Positions 15,601 through 24,588 of a stretch of DNA of 37,769 nucleotides are shown in pieces; positions within the stretch are counted from its first letter, which is position 1, and every line of letters starts with the position of its first letter. The stretch is from Dokdonia sp. (GTDB lineage: Bacteria; Bacteroidota; Bacteroidia; Flavobacteriales; Flavobacteriaceae). A program made the translations under genes and the position numbers. Under the pieces are notes generated by a model, which was not told the origin of the DNA, did not search any database, and saw nothing but the letters and a program-made list of their open reading frames with translations. Location: positions 1-37,769 of the forward strand of contig JALZVV010000234.1 in the NCBI GenBank assembly GCA_023299935.1, written 5' to 3'.

Positions 15601-18600
15601 AATTATGGCTCAAAACTAATTCAGGAACTAATGGGGTCACAGACGGAAACAATATAGCAAATTGGTCTGACCAAGCTTTTAATAATGATAGTAGATTAGC
15701 TAATAATACGGCTCCCGTCTATTACAATAATGCAACAGAGAACATAAATCATAACCCAGTTCTTTATTTTGATAGCATTAATGATACACAGCTCAAAGGA
15801 AAAGGGGGGTTCTATACCGATGAATATTGGATAGTTATGCAATCAGATGGCTCTATTAATAGCTCTTCTTCTCTAGAAGGAATAGTCTCCGGGCGTATCA
15901 CACCAAATGCATTTGGAGAAGATGGAACGGGTCTATGGATTAATCCGGGATCTATTCGTTTTCAAAATGAGGATAATATAGTAAGTCATATGATTGGAGC
16001 AACTCCAGGTAACACAGATAGTGGTTCGCCACAAAGTTACGGAAGAGCTTTTACTGATAATTCAACGAGTTATGATAATGAAGTAATCATTTTTAATGTG
16101 AAATTTGACCCCATCACAGGAGAAAGTGCCATATTTAAAAATGGCATACAAATAGATGATTATACGGGAAGAGCTTTTAATCAAACAACAGGCGTTCAAG
16201 GCGGTGTATTAGATTATGATACCGTAGAGAACAGCAACTATGTATTAGGTGTAGGTAGGATTACAATTGCAGGAACACCATTTGATTCTCATTATAATGG
16301 TAAAATGACTGAATTTATAAGCTACGCCGTTCCTAATTCTGTTTTTGATCAAGAAAGAATACAATCGTACCTAGCTATTAAAAATGGAGTCACGCTACAT
16401 GACAGAACTAGCACAACGGAAACTCGTGAAGGGGATGAAAATTATATTGATAGTAGTGGTGATATTATATGGGATACGATTGAACATAATGGTTTTAATT
16501 ACGACATTGCAGGGATAGGACGGGATGATGATTCTGAATTAAATCAAAAACAATCTACAAGTAGCAATCCTGGAACAGTAGTTACTATGGGGTTAACTGA
16601 TGTATATGATAATAATTTAGAAAATACATCCCTCAATACTAACATATTTCCTGATAGAAATTTCTTGATGTGGGGTAACAATAATGCTCCTTTTGCAGCT
16701 TCTACTCCAATATCTGTTAATCTTAGTGATGGCATAGCTGGTCTAAGTACATTAGTAGATTTTACTGCAATACAAAGAACTTGGAAAGTTGTTGAAACTG
16801 GCAGCGTAGATGATGTAAAAGTAGTTATTCCTGAAATAGCTCTTTCGGCTACACTATCTCCTCCTGGAGATTATTTAATGTTTATATCAGAAACCCCATC
16901 TTTTAGCCCAACTTCTGAGTTTAGAATTATGAGTCTCAATGGTTCTAATCTAGAAGCTTCCTATGATTTTAATGGAACTAAATATATAACTTTTGGATTT
17001 GCTCCAGAGTATTTTTATGAGCGCTCAATAACGTTTGACGGTAATCAGGACTATTTGGATGTTGACGATAATTTAAACCTTACAGGACCTTTCACAATTT
17101 CATTTTGGATGAACCGTGATAATACAGGGACAAGAACGGTATTGTCTAAAAGTGACGCAGGTTTTACTGAAGGATATGAAGTGCGGGTCTTAGGAGATGG
17201 AAGAGTTAATATGAGATGGAGAAATGCAACAGGTGCAAACCAGGCTTTAACCTCCTTCGCTAATATACCTAGTAATGAGTGGCATCAAGTAGCTTTTGTA
17301 TATAATGGCACTAGATTGTATATTTATGTAGACGGCGTGCTGGATCGATCGACGAATAGAAGTGTACCTGTTTCCACAAATAGACATTTTCTTATTGGCG
17401 CAGAGGATGATAGAAACCCATCCAGTTTTTATAGAGGAACACTAGATGAAATACGCATTTGGGATATAGCGCTTACAGAGGATCAGTTAAGATTCATTAT
17501 GAATCAAGAAATAGAAGAGAATATAGATTTTACCGTTGCTGGAGATATTGTCCCAACAACAATTTCTAAGAACGAGTTCTCGGCAACAAACTGGTCAGAA
17601 TTAGTGGGTTATTTCCCGATGAATAGATATACTTTTACCAATGTAAAAGACGAATCAAATAATGGTCTAATAGCCTCTATAAGAAATTTAGATACTGTAG
17701 ATTTTCAAACCGCTCCCCTACCTTATATATCAGAGGCGAATGGGAATTGGACAACAGCTTCCTCCTGGGAAAATGGATCTACACAAGAATTGCCAGGTGC
17801 AATATCAATTGCAGATCCCGCAATAACAATAGATTGGAATATTGTACAAACTGCTCATGATATAACGACTAACTCCAATAACACTGTTCTGAGTCTTCAG
17901 GTAATTAGTGATGAGCTTAGCATTGAGAACAACAGCAAGATGGAAGTCTCTCATTATTTGAAGCTTGATGGTATAATTGATCTTGTTGAAGAATCTCAAT
18001 TAGTCCAAACAGAGAATAGTGACCTAGACATTTCTAGTGGAGGAAATCTAGAAAGAGATCAACAGGGTACTGCTGATACATATTCTTATAACTTTTGGAG
18101 TTCGCCTGTAAGTACAGTTAATGCGACAGAAAACAATCAAGATTACTCTATATCAGATCTCATGTTAGATGGTTCTAGTATCAATAATCCAACCTCAATG
18201 CTTTTTTCTGGTGGTCTGAATGGTGCTCCAGGAAGCCCTATAGTTCTTAGCGCAGCCTGGTTATTCAAGTTTGCAAATGACCCTGCTGGAGATTATGCAT
18301 CCTGGCAATATGTAGGACCCTCTGGAAATCTAACGCCAGGTCAAGGTTATACTATGAAAGGCCCAGGAACAGGAGATGTTGCAGATCCTCAAAACTATAC
18401 TTTTAAGGGTAAGCCTAACAATAGTATTGATTCTGACGAAATAAACTTTGAAATTTTTGCAGGAAATCAATACTTGATTGGTAATCCTTTCCCATCAGCT
18501 TTAGATGCAGATGATTTTATTACAGATAATCCTCACCTCGACGGAACGCTCTATTTTTGGCAGCATTTTGGTGGTGGCACCCATATATTAGCAGGTTATC

Positions 18601-19763
18601 AAGGAGGTTATGCAACTTACACCCTCGCAGGAGGAGTGCCAGCGGTAAGTCATCCCAGCGTTGATCAAACAGGGAGTGGAACCATTACACCTGGAAGATA
18701 TATCCCTGTAGGTCAAGGATTCTTTGCGGGAGCTACTACTGCCGGAACTATAATTTTGAATAACTCACAAAGAAACTTCGTTAAAGAAACTTCTAGTTCT
18801 TCTTTCTTCTTCTTTACAGGTAATCAGATAGATAATACCACAGCATCTGCAACGGCAGATTCTGATTCAAATTCTGATTCAGAATTTCAAAGAGACGATT
18901 CTTATTATGATGCTCCCGATCTTAGACAAAAATTACGATTATCTTTTGTATCACCAGAGCAATTTCAAAGGGAAATTCTTCTAACTGTAGATGAGAATGC
19001 CACATTAGAATATGACAGAATGTATGACGGGTTAAATCCAGGAGGAGCTGAAAATGATGATATGAAATGGATGATAGATGGTCAACAATTTGTAATACAA
19101 GCAATTAAAGATATTCCTCAATATTTAGAATTACCTCTATTAGTTACTACTACAAGCAGTGGTTTTTCTTCAATTAGTATTTCTAATATCGAAAATGAAA
19201 ATCTCAATACCGACATTTTTTTAAAGGATGTAGTTCAAAATAGTTACACAAACCTAAAGGAGGATGTTTTTAACATTGATTTGGAGCCGGGTGTGCATAG
19301 TGATAGGTTTTATATAGTATTTAAAGTAGATCAAGAATCTAATTCTACTGATAATGAAACCGCAGACTCCGATAATGAAACAGCAGACTCCGATAAGAAA
19401 CCAGATGATTCTAATCAGGATACCACAGATGAAACTGATGACACCACAGGTGATTCAACCACGGATAATGAGTCAGAAACAGATCAAGACATTATTACAA
19501 CTATTGAAATAAATAATGAAATTACTGAACTAAGCTTGAGTTTTGACAATAATAACAAAATGATCTTAATTAGTAAAAATAGAAACACATCTATAACATC
19601 TGTAAGTTTATACAATCTATTAGGCCAAGTAATCAAACAATGGCAACCTAATTCAAATACAAGCGCTATACAACTCCCTGTTAGCGAAATAAGTACAGGG
19701 ACTTATCTTGTAAACTTGCAAACAGAAACTGGTATAGTCACTGAAAAGATTATTATTCACTAA
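12699..19763 (+). CDS. Giant T9SS-exported multidomain adhesin-like protein
   Basis: A 2354-aa surface protein. Residues 1-32 form a signal peptide (ends TTVFA). In order: a MAM-like domain (about 50-220), a GEVED domain ending GEVEDYTINV (about 225-368), and three choice-of-anchor-D Ig-like repeats (about 376-754). Then a second MAM-like/jellyroll domain (about 760-945), a DUF8202-like lectin-fold region (about 955-1241), and a LamG/concanavalin domain (about 1443-1608: FDGNQDYLDVDDN, FTISFWMN, WHQVAFVYNG, IYVDGVLD, LDEIRIWDIAL). A C-terminal module has IGNPFPSALDADDF and GQGFFAG. An acidic linker (about 2210-2265) contains two copies of DNETADS, and a T9SS type A sorting domain ends the protein. 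Binding of glycans or matrix polymers is likely; no catalytic site was recognised. Confidence 0.9.
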   Translation: MKQITFKSNVYTLRLTVVTVIFLFLQLTTVFATENVDLPVACTGTVVNSFPYGESFENGLGEWTQNTGDDGNWTLRSGRTPSGNNGGIETGPAQASDQSFYYYTESSTAANPGPNATTILTSPCLDLSSLSEAYFSFDYHMAGTNIGSMDVEVSDDSGGTWTNVFSQTGQVQTQEIHPWRKEIIDLTSYVGTTINVRFVGNTGPSFRSDIAIDNINLTEEPQYCGAMGIFNNSTIRRVVFNTIDNSSPIESIGYTDFTGISTDVTQGDAHDLTVQINTNGNFIFGIYAWIDWNQDNVFSDASERYDLGTATNVTNSPTSNSPLSITVPAGAVIGQTRMRVISRFNGFPNSSCDEDNNFFGEVEDYTINVISATPQPEMDITGLGNSIPDGDTTPILTDDTDFGSVIIGNSNANTFTISNNGNLSLNLTGPTPYATITGSPNFTLTATPSNTIAIGGITTFQITYAPTAIGADTATLSIANDDLDEDPYNFTITGQGTGPEPEIGITGQGNNILDNDTLPTSSDGTDFGNLLIGSSSFTDFIINNTGSANLNLTGAAPYVTLTGANPGQFALTTAPTTPIPSSGGSTTFRITYNPTFGGTHNATISIANNDSNENPYNFDITGFASNTLIPEIEITGEGMPILINDTTPSILDGSDLGTTTINNTLISDFTINNIGSGLLTLTGVLPHIQITGPDAALFTVSTVPTSTITAGGSTTFQINYSPVAIGTHNAEITVFNDDSNESNYNFFISGSAAASIGPQTTVYYENFDINNGGWTATNPGGNSIWTYGTNGVEPGTEGDYWYTDNYDNYASNSDTYLTSPIIDLTGFNNVQIKMDIRYDTNNDTDDGMNVDYSTNGGSTWQILGTSGGGVVNWYNSTSVNALGSGVDGWSGLNTGGAGGGRSDFVQAIINAPASLFNNATTRIRVRFASDNSINDNGVNVDNIFILGDAIVPLGDPTIGPGDIATNLKLWLKTNSGTNGVTDGNNIANWSDQAFNNDSRLANNTAPVYYNNATENINHNPVLYFDSINDTQLKGKGGFYTDEYWIVMQSDGSINSSSSLEGIVSGRITPNAFGEDGTGLWINPGSIRFQNEDNIVSHMIGATPGNTDSGSPQSYGRAFTDNSTSYDNEVIIFNVKFDPITGESAIFKNGIQIDDYTGRAFNQTTGVQGGVLDYDTVENSNYVLGVGRITIAGTPFDSHYNGKMTEFISYAVPNSVFDQERIQSYLAIKNGVTLHDRTSTTETREGDENYIDSSGDIIWDTIEHNGFNYDIAGIGRDDDSELNQKQSTSSNPGTVVTMGLTDVYDNNLENTSLNTNIFPDRNFLMWGNNNAPFAASTPISVNLSDGIAGLSTLVDFTAIQRTWKVVETGSVDDVKVVIPEIALSATLSPPGDYLMFISETPSFSPTSEFRIMSLNGSNLEASYDFNGTKYITFGFAPEYFYERSITFDGNQDYLDVDDNLNLTGPFTISFWMNRDNTGTRTVLSKSDAGFTEGYEVRVLGDGRVNMRWRNATGANQALTSFANIPSNEWHQVAFVYNGTRLYIYVDGVLDRSTNRSVPVSTNRHFLIGAEDDRNPSSFYRGTLDEIRIWDIALTEDQLRFIMNQEIEENIDFTVAGDIVPTTISKNEFSATNWSELVGYFPMNRYTFTNVKDESNNGLIASIRNLDTVDFQTAPLPYISEANGNWTTASSWENGSTQELPGAISIADPAITIDWNIVQTAHDITTNSNNTVLSLQVISDELSIENNSKMEVSHYLKLDGIIDLVEESQLVQTENSDLDISSGGNLERDQQGTADTYSYNFWSSPVSTVNATENNQDYSISDLMLDGSSINNPTSMLFSGGLNGAPGSPIVLSAAWLFKFANDPAGDYASWQYVGPSGNLTPGQGYTMKGPGTGDVADPQNYTFKGKPNNSIDSDEINFEIFAGNQYLIGNPFPSALDADDFITDNPHLDGTLYFWQHFGGGTHILAGYQGGYATYTLAGGVPAVSHPSVDQTGSGTITPGRYIPVGQGFFAGATTAGTIILNNSQRNFVKETSSSSFFFFTGNQIDNTTASATADSDSNSDSEFQRDDSYYDAPDLRQKLRLSFVSPEQFQREILLTVDENATLEYDRMYDGLNPGGAENDDMKWMIDGQQFVIQAIKDIPQYLELPLLVTTTSSGFSSISISNIENENLNTDIFLKDVVQNSYTNLKEDVFNIDLEPGVHSDRFYIVFKVDQESNSTDNETADSDNETADSDKKPDDSNQDTTDETDDTTGDSTTDNESETDQDIITTIEINNEITELSLSFDNNNKMILISKNRNTSITSVSLYNLLGQVIKQWQPNSNTSAIQLPVSEISTGTYLVNLQTETGIVTEKIIIH
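13825..14950 (+). repeat. Three tandem choice-of-anchor-D domain repeats
   Basis: Each unit of about 375 bp encodes a pattern like EIxITGxGxxIxDxDTxP, DGTDFGxxxIG, FxIxNxGxxxLxLTG, then GGxTTFxIxYxP and a closing YNFxIxG. The copies are diverged at the DNA level, so the duplication is old. Confidence 0.8.
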
Positions 19764-19783
19764 TTTGCATCCTACTAAGTAGT

Positions 19784-19813
19784 AAAAAACCCGCTTTAAC
19801 GAATGGGTTTTTT
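19784..19813 (+). terminator. Terminator after the giant T9SS gene
   Basis: AAAAAACCC (19784-19792) pairs with GGGTTTTTT (19805-19813) around a 12-nt loop. Confidence 0.75.
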
Positions 19814-19893
19814 CATTAAGCCTTACGTCTTGCTTAGATAGGATAACCTCCTTGCTATTTATTAATGATGTTTACTTTTTGGTGTAATTCCAT

Positions 19894-19927
19894 AAAAAAA
19901 GCCTTTCAAAATTGAAAGGCTTTTTTT
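19894..19927. terminator. Bidirectional terminator at the 3' end of the L31 gene
   Basis: GCCTTTCAA/TTGAAAGGC (19901-19909 and 19912-19920) with a 2-nt spacer, seven A on the left and seven T on the right. It can stop minus-strand transcription from the L31 gene and plus-strand read-through. Confidence 0.9.
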
Positions 19928-19946
19928 CTTATTTAAGGATAAACTA

Positions 19947-20198
19947 CTACTTCTTGAACTTAGCGTATTTATTCTTGAATTTATCAATTCTACCAGCTGT
20001 ATCGACCAGCTTAGCTTTACCTGTATAAAAAGGATGAGATGACCTAGAGATCTCCAATTTTATTAATGGATACTCAACGCCATCAACCTCTAAGGTCTCT
20101 TTTGTATCTGCAGCAGACTTTGTTAAAAACACATCGTCGTTAGACATGTCTTTAAAAGCTACTACTCTAAAATTTTCTGGGTGTATACCTGCTTTCAT
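19947..20198 (-). CDS. rpmE2: 50S ribosomal protein L31 type B
   Basis: An 83-aa ribosomal protein. [19 protein letters not shown] at the N-terminus and [20 protein letters not shown] identify L31 in its type B form. The CxxC zinc ligands of type A L31 are absent, so this is the zinc-independent paralogue type. A complete promoter lies upstream and a strong terminator downstream, so it is a single-gene transcript. Confidence 0.96.
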   Translation of the reverse strand: MKAGIHPENFRVVAFKDMSNDDVFLTKSAADTKETLEVDGVEYPLIKLEISRSSHPFYTGKAKLVDTAGRIDKFKNKYAKFKK

Positions 20199-20234
20199 AT
20201 CTTCAAAATATTATCTTTCGCAATTTTCGAGCTG

Positions 20235-20264
20235 CAAATTTATGTATTTTTTTAATAGAAACAA
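20235..20264 (-). promoter_or_regulatory. Promoter of the L31 gene
   Basis: On the minus strand, TTG (20264-20262), 19 bp, then TAAATTTG (20242-20235), a full TAnnTTTG match, about 37 nt before the ATG. Confidence 0.7.
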
Positions 20265-20325
20265 TATTTATTTAATCAAAAATTGATTACAATATATATA
20301 TTGTGATTGCAATGTAACGTTTTAA

Positions 20326-20333
20326 TATCTTTG
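20326..20333 (+). promoter_or_regulatory. -7 box of the DUF4199 gene
   Basis: TATCTTTG, a perfect TAnnTTTG, 35 nt before ATG 20369. TTG triplets at 20301 and 20307 give spacers of 22 or 16 bp, neither ideal. Confidence 0.6.
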
Positions 20334-20368
20334 TGTACTAACCAAGCGAACTTTATAAACTAATCAAT

Positions 20369-20902
20369 ATGGAAAACACAGAACCTTCTATTAAAAAGTT
20401 AATGATAAATTACGGCGTGCTTTTGGGTATTTTGAGCATTCTCTTAAATGTTATCATGTATGTAACCAATAACCATTTGCAACCACATTGGACTGTACAG
20501 TTACTTGGCTTTTTTATTTTCGTTGTTGTAGTTGTAATGGCTCACAAGACGTTTAAAAAAGAGAATGGCGGTTATATGAAACTAGGGCAAGCATTAAAAA
20601 TAGGCCTAGGTGTTGCGCTAATATCTGCTTTAATAGGAATCATTTATACCTATTTATTAATGAATGTAATTGAACCTACCTATATGGAGCAGGTTATGGA
20701 TATACAACAAGAAGTAATGCTAGAGAGAAATCCTGATATGACCCAAGCACAAATTGATACCGCTCTAGAAATGTCAGAAAAATTTTCGGGACCAGGAATT
20801 GTAATCGCTTTTCAGTTAATTGCTGCTTTATTTTTTGGTTTTATTATTTCATTAGTTTCGGGTCTTATTCTCAAAAAAGACAATCCATACGAAGACGCTT
20901 AA
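20369..20902 (+). CDS. DUF4199 family membrane protein
   Basis: A 177-aa protein with four hydrophobic segments: about 12-32 (GVLLGILSILLNVIMYV), 42-60, 76-98 (IGLGVALISALIGIIYTYL) and 148-170. Between the third and fourth lies a polar amphipathic stretch (MEQVMDIQQEVMLERNPDMT). This layout is the DUF4199 family of Bacteroidetes; its function is unknown. The glycosyltransferase gene starts 10 bp downstream, so the two are probably co-transcribed, a pairing I recall from other Flavobacteriaceae. Confidence 0.85.
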   Translation: MENTEPSIKKLMINYGVLLGILSILLNVIMYVTNNHLQPHWTVQLLGFFIFVVVVVMAHKTFKKENGGYMKLGQALKIGLGVALISALIGIIYTYLLMNVIEPTYMEQVMDIQQEVMLERNPDMTQAQIDTALEMSEKFSGPGIVIAFQLIAALFFGFIISLVSGLILKKDNPYEDA

Positions 20903-20911
20903 TAAAAATCT

Positions 20912-21853
20912 ATGCAACTAACTGTTGTCATCCCTCTTCTTAATGAAGAGGAATCTTTACAAGAATTACACCATTGGCTTTCAGAAGTTCTGGAGGCCAA
21001 TGGTTTTTCTTATGAAATCATCTTTATAGATGATGGGAGTACTGATGGGAGTTGGAAGGTGATAGAGGCGCTTTCGCGAAAGCATACTGCTGTAAAAGGC
21101 ATACGTTTTAATCAAAACTATGGAAAATCTCAAGCCTTGCACGCTGGTTTTGAGGCCTGCAAAGGCGATGTGGTGATTACTATGGATGCAGACCTACAGG
21201 ATAATCCTGAGGAAATACCAGAACTTTATAGTATGATTACCCAAAAGGGATATGACTTAGTATCGGGATGGAAGAAAAAAAGATATGACTCTGTACTTGC
21301 AAAAAATGTGCCCAGCAAACTTTTTAATGCGGCAGCTAGACAAACAAGTGGGTTGAGTTTACATGATTTTAACTGCGGCCTTAAGGCCTATAAAAAAGAA
21401 GTCGTAAAAAGTATTGATGTCTATGGAGAAATGCATAGATATATCCCCGTATTAGCAAAGAACGCTGGCTTTAACGCTATAGGTGAAAAAATAGTACAGC
21501 ATCAAGCTAGAAAATACGGCACAACAAAATTTGGTATGGAACGATTTATTAATGGCTTTTTAGATTTACTAACTATTAGTTTTTTATCAAAATTTGGGAA
21601 AAGACCTATGCATCTCTTTGGAGCATTAGGGGCTATTATGTTTGTAATTGGGTTAGGATTTTCTATATTTCTAGGCGTAGATAAGCTATTTCTCAATCCA
21701 GACGGAAGGCTAATAACAGATAGACCACAATTTTACATAGCGTTAGTTGCTATGCTTATAGGAGTACAACTTTTTATTGCTGGATTTGTAGGAGAGCTTA
21801 TTTTACGCTCCCGTAAGGAAGAAAGCAGATACGGCATAAAAGAGACTGTTTAG
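20912..21853 (+). CDS. GT2 family glycosyltransferase with C-terminal membrane anchor
   Basis: A 313-aa enzyme of the DPM1/GtrB-like branch, which transfers a sugar from a nucleotide donor to polyprenyl phosphate. VVIPLLNEEESL (5-16) opens the GT-A fold, IDDGSTDGS (39-47) binds the nucleotide, and the DxD motif is MDADLQD (91-97). Two membrane helices (about 232-256 and 272-300) anchor the C-terminus. Sugar and lipid specificity cannot be read from the sequence. The repeat palindrome encodes residues around ALSRKH (53-58), in a different frame from copies 1 and 2. Its stop codon overlaps that of the convergent T9SS type B gene. Confidence 0.93.
   Translation: MQLTVVIPLLNEEESLQELHHWLSEVLEANGFSYEIIFIDDGSTDGSWKVIEALSRKHTAVKGIRFNQNYGKSQALHAGFEACKGDVVITMDADLQDNPEEIPELYSMITQKGYDLVSGWKKKRYDSVLAKNVPSKLFNAAARQTSGLSLHDFNCGLKAYKKEVVKSIDVYGEMHRYIPVLAKNAGFNAIGEKIVQHQARKYGTTKFGMERFINGFLDLLTISFLSKFGKRPMHLFGALGAIMFVIGLGFSIFLGVDKLFLNPDGRLITDRPQFYIALVAMLIGVQLFIAGFVGELILRSRKEESRYGIKETV
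21070..21083. repeat. Intragenic palindrome GCTTTCGCGAAAGC (copy 3)
   Basis: Exact copy inside the GT2 gene, read as Leu-Ser-Arg-Lys in a second reading frame. Its right flank ATAC is the same as in copy 1. Confidence 0.9.
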
Positions 21854-24501
21854 ATTTCCCTTCTTATTAATGTAAAATGCCCCATATATGTTTGTCCATC
21901 ATAATCTATACGATACCAATAGGCATTAGTAGGCATATTCACTCCTCCATAAGTGCCATCCCAACCCTGGCTTGTGCTTGATAAACTAGTTAGATTTTTT
22001 CCAAACCTATCCATAACTTGCACCGTCATCCCTGGATATGATTCTACATCATTAATATGCCAGAAATCATGTACACCATCACCATTAGGAGTAAAGTAAC
22101 GAGGTGCTCCTCTAACTTCTATTAGCTCCCTTATTTCATTACAACCTTCTAAATCTATAACCACTAACTGGTATTTATCTGAAGGTAAATCATTAAAAAC
22201 TCCATTTTGTTGATAGGTCAATCCACCGTCTATGGAGTAAAACAATTCAGCTGCAGGGTCCGTTGACGTGACAATAATAGAATTATTTTGTTGGAAATCA
22301 TTAACCACAATTTCTACATCTGCTTGCGGTACTGCTTCTACAGTAAAAAGAGAAACCGCCATACATCCAGCCGGATTAAAAACAGTAAGTTGATAGTTTC
22401 CTGCTTCAAATACCGTAATTGAAGAAGTAGTCTCTCCTGTATCCCATTCATAAGCAGCAAACTCTTCATCTAACGACAAGACAAGCCCATCATTAGTGTT
22501 ACACAAAATCTCTGTAAAATTAAACACCTCTGGCGCAGGAAATACATTAAAACCATAAAATCCAATGGCTAGACAGCCCGCTTCATTCTCAACTCTGTAA
22601 TATATACCAGAAACATTTGTAATAGTAGATATTGGATTTAAAAATAAGTCATTAGTCTCCAATACAGCACTTTCCAAATTAGGGTAAAGCACAATATCTA
22701 AATCAGGAAAATCAATTGCAAGTTCTAGCAGAATATCATCTAAAACAAGGTTTACATCTTGTTCACTGCCTACGATATCACAAATATCTCCTTCCCTATC
22801 TGGTGGCATCGAATTTGCTTGAACCATTAACTCAACAGACACAATCACAAGGCAGTCTATACTAATCGCAGCTCTTGCATAAATTACCTGACCACTAAAT
22901 GTATTTGGATAAAAATTACTATCTGCTATTTCATTAACGTCTAATAATGCATCATTCTCAGTTTCAAAAAATGTTACTCGAGTATTATCTATAAGCTCAT
23001 TACTTAAAATTAACGGAATAGATTTCTCTAGATTAAAAATTGACATTCCATCATCACTGCCATCGGTATCACATTGTCGCAATGTTACGCTATCTAAAGA
23101 AGGAAGGTCTACAACTTCTAATAGCTTCTCATAAGTACGTACTTCCCCATCACTATAAACTACCTGAGCAGATACTAGATAGGTGTTAAATGTAGAATAA
23201 ACATGAATAGGATCTATTGCTGTTGATGTATTATCAGGACTAGTAGGGTCATCAAAATTCCAGATAACACTATCAATGGCCCGTGAAGTATTAAGCGCAA
23301 ATTGCACAGTATCTCCAAGACATAGATTGTCATATTCAATAATCGAATCAAAAAAAGATTGTATACAAGCTGGAAGACCTAAAGACCCTACTCCAGTACC
23401 TAAATCCACCTCTTCAAATCTAAAGTCAGCTGCCTCATTATCCCTGTTTGGCCTGGCTATTACAGAAGTTTGATTATCTGTATTGGAAAAATATATCTTA
23501 CAATCTATCCCTATTTGTAAAGCCCCAGCAATATCACTCAGTGCATCATTCTCAATCTCTTCAATCAAAAATCTAGTAGAAGCAACATCTGTAGCAATCA
23601 AGTCATATTGAAATAATTGTATATTCCCTGTTAAAAGTCCTGCGGATACAAGTAATTTTCCACTTGCGTACATTCTTTCAGAATTAGAAGAGAATTCAAC
23701 ACCATAGTATACTAAATCATCTGCCAGCAATGTTTCATTAGAAACTACCCCAGACATATCATCAAAATCATACAAGTAAAGTAATCCATCCAAAGAAGGT
23801 TCAAAAAGAGTATGAGCTACACCTAGTTTAGATCCGTCTGGAGATAACTTAATCCAACCTCTAATATTATTAAAATTATCAACGACAGGTCCTATTGTAG
23901 TTATTATAGGTTCAGAAATTCCTGCTGCTGTTACAGAATAAGCATAAAAACTATCAATGGCATGGGTTAATACCCAAAATCCAAGATTATCGCCTCTAGC
24001 TACTACCGTCAATTTTTCTGATGACTCCGGAATTAAATTCACATTCTTCAAGGTGACATCACCAAATCCACCGTTAAGCGAAAGATCAACAATAGAATAA
24101 TTAAAACCTTCTCCCGTATTTGGAATAGGGCCTTCCTGATAATGTTGCACCGCATCTGCTGTAAATACATAATATCGATTCATATTCCCTGGATCTGGAA
24201 TTATAACAACACCTGTTGTTGATGAAACATGGCCCAAAATATCTTCCCCATTGGGCATAACATCAAATTGCCTATTAAAAATTTTTTGCCCATCTGAGTA
24301 AAACAACAAGTTTCCATTTGCTGAACTAATAGCACTGCTAGCCTCAACAGTATTAATCCCACTATTGTTCAAGCTCCTAGCATTACCTGTATTAAAATCA
24401 AGTCCCCCGTTAAATCCAAAGTACCAATTAGCCATCTCCCTTTGTCCAAAAAGGGAGCTAGAAAAAATCAAAGAAATAATAAACAAACTTCTCCAAATCA
24501 T
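21850..24501 (-). CDS. Secreted beta-propeller/PKD protein with T9SS type B sorting domain
   Basis: An 883-aa exported protein. The start is set at ATG 24501 (MIWRSLFIISLIFSSSLFGQ, a clear signal peptide); a TTG nine codons upstream only adds an unlikely polar tail. The N-terminal half (ANWYFGFNGGLDFNT, LLFYSDGQKIFN) looks like a WD/beta-propeller-type region common in gliding-associated proteins. A PKD-like domain is at about 405-480 (IWNFDD to LLEVVD). Ig-like domains follow. The last 80 residues (YFTPNGDGVHDFWHIND to the end) are the type B, 'gliding motility-associated' sorting domain. The ligand is unknown. Adhesion or motility roles are family-based inference. Confidence 0.9.
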   Translation of the reverse strand: MIWRSLFIISLIFSSSLFGQREMANWYFGFNGGLDFNTGNARSLNNSGINTVEASSAISSANGNLLFYSDGQKIFNRQFDVMPNGEDILGHVSSTTGVVIIPDPGNMNRYYVFTADAVQHYQEGPIPNTGEGFNYSIVDLSLNGGFGDVTLKNVNLIPESSEKLTVVARGDNLGFWVLTHAIDSFYAYSVTAAGISEPIITTIGPVVDNFNNIRGWIKLSPDGSKLGVAHTLFEPSLDGLLYLYDFDDMSGVVSNETLLADDLVYYGVEFSSNSERMYASGKLLVSAGLLTGNIQLFQYDLIATDVASTRFLIEEIENDALSDIAGALQIGIDCKIYFSNTDNQTSVIARPNRDNEAADFRFEEVDLGTGVGSLGLPACIQSFFDSIIEYDNLCLGDTVQFALNTSRAIDSVIWNFDDPTSPDNTSTAIDPIHVYSTFNTYLVSAQVVYSDGEVRTYEKLLEVVDLPSLDSVTLRQCDTDGSDDGMSIFNLEKSIPLILSNELIDNTRVTFFETENDALLDVNEIADSNFYPNTFSGQVIYARAAISIDCLVIVSVELMVQANSMPPDREGDICDIVGSEQDVNLVLDDILLELAIDFPDLDIVLYPNLESAVLETNDLFLNPISTITNVSGIYYRVENEAGCLAIGFYGFNVFPAPEVFNFTEILCNTNDGLVLSLDEEFAAYEWDTGETTSSITVFEAGNYQLTVFNPAGCMAVSLFTVEAVPQADVEIVVNDFQQNNSIIVTSTDPAAELFYSIDGGLTYQQNGVFNDLPSDKYQLVVIDLEGCNEIRELIEVRGAPRYFTPNGDGVHDFWHINDVESYPGMTVQVMDRFGKNLTSLSSTSQGWDGTYGGVNMPTNAYWYRIDYDGQTYMGHFTLIRREI

Positions 24502-24566
24502 AATATCAAATATCGTGCATTCTTGCAATAATTAAGGAATTCCCGATAAAAATTAACACAAAAACG

Positions 24567-24574
24567 TAACTTTG
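24567..24574 (+). promoter_or_regulatory. -7 box of the phosphohexomutase gene
   Basis: TAACTTTG, a perfect TAnnTTTG, 14 nt before ATG 24589, implying a very short leader. No TTTG at -33 was found. Confidence 0.5.
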
Positions 24575-24588
24575 CTCAAAGTTATTTT

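Noticed and set aside
13089-15652. Several minus-strand frames of 60-90 codons inside the giant T9SS gene
   Set aside because: All are antisense to conserved domains, lack promoters and resemble low-complexity reverse translations of beta-rich sequence.
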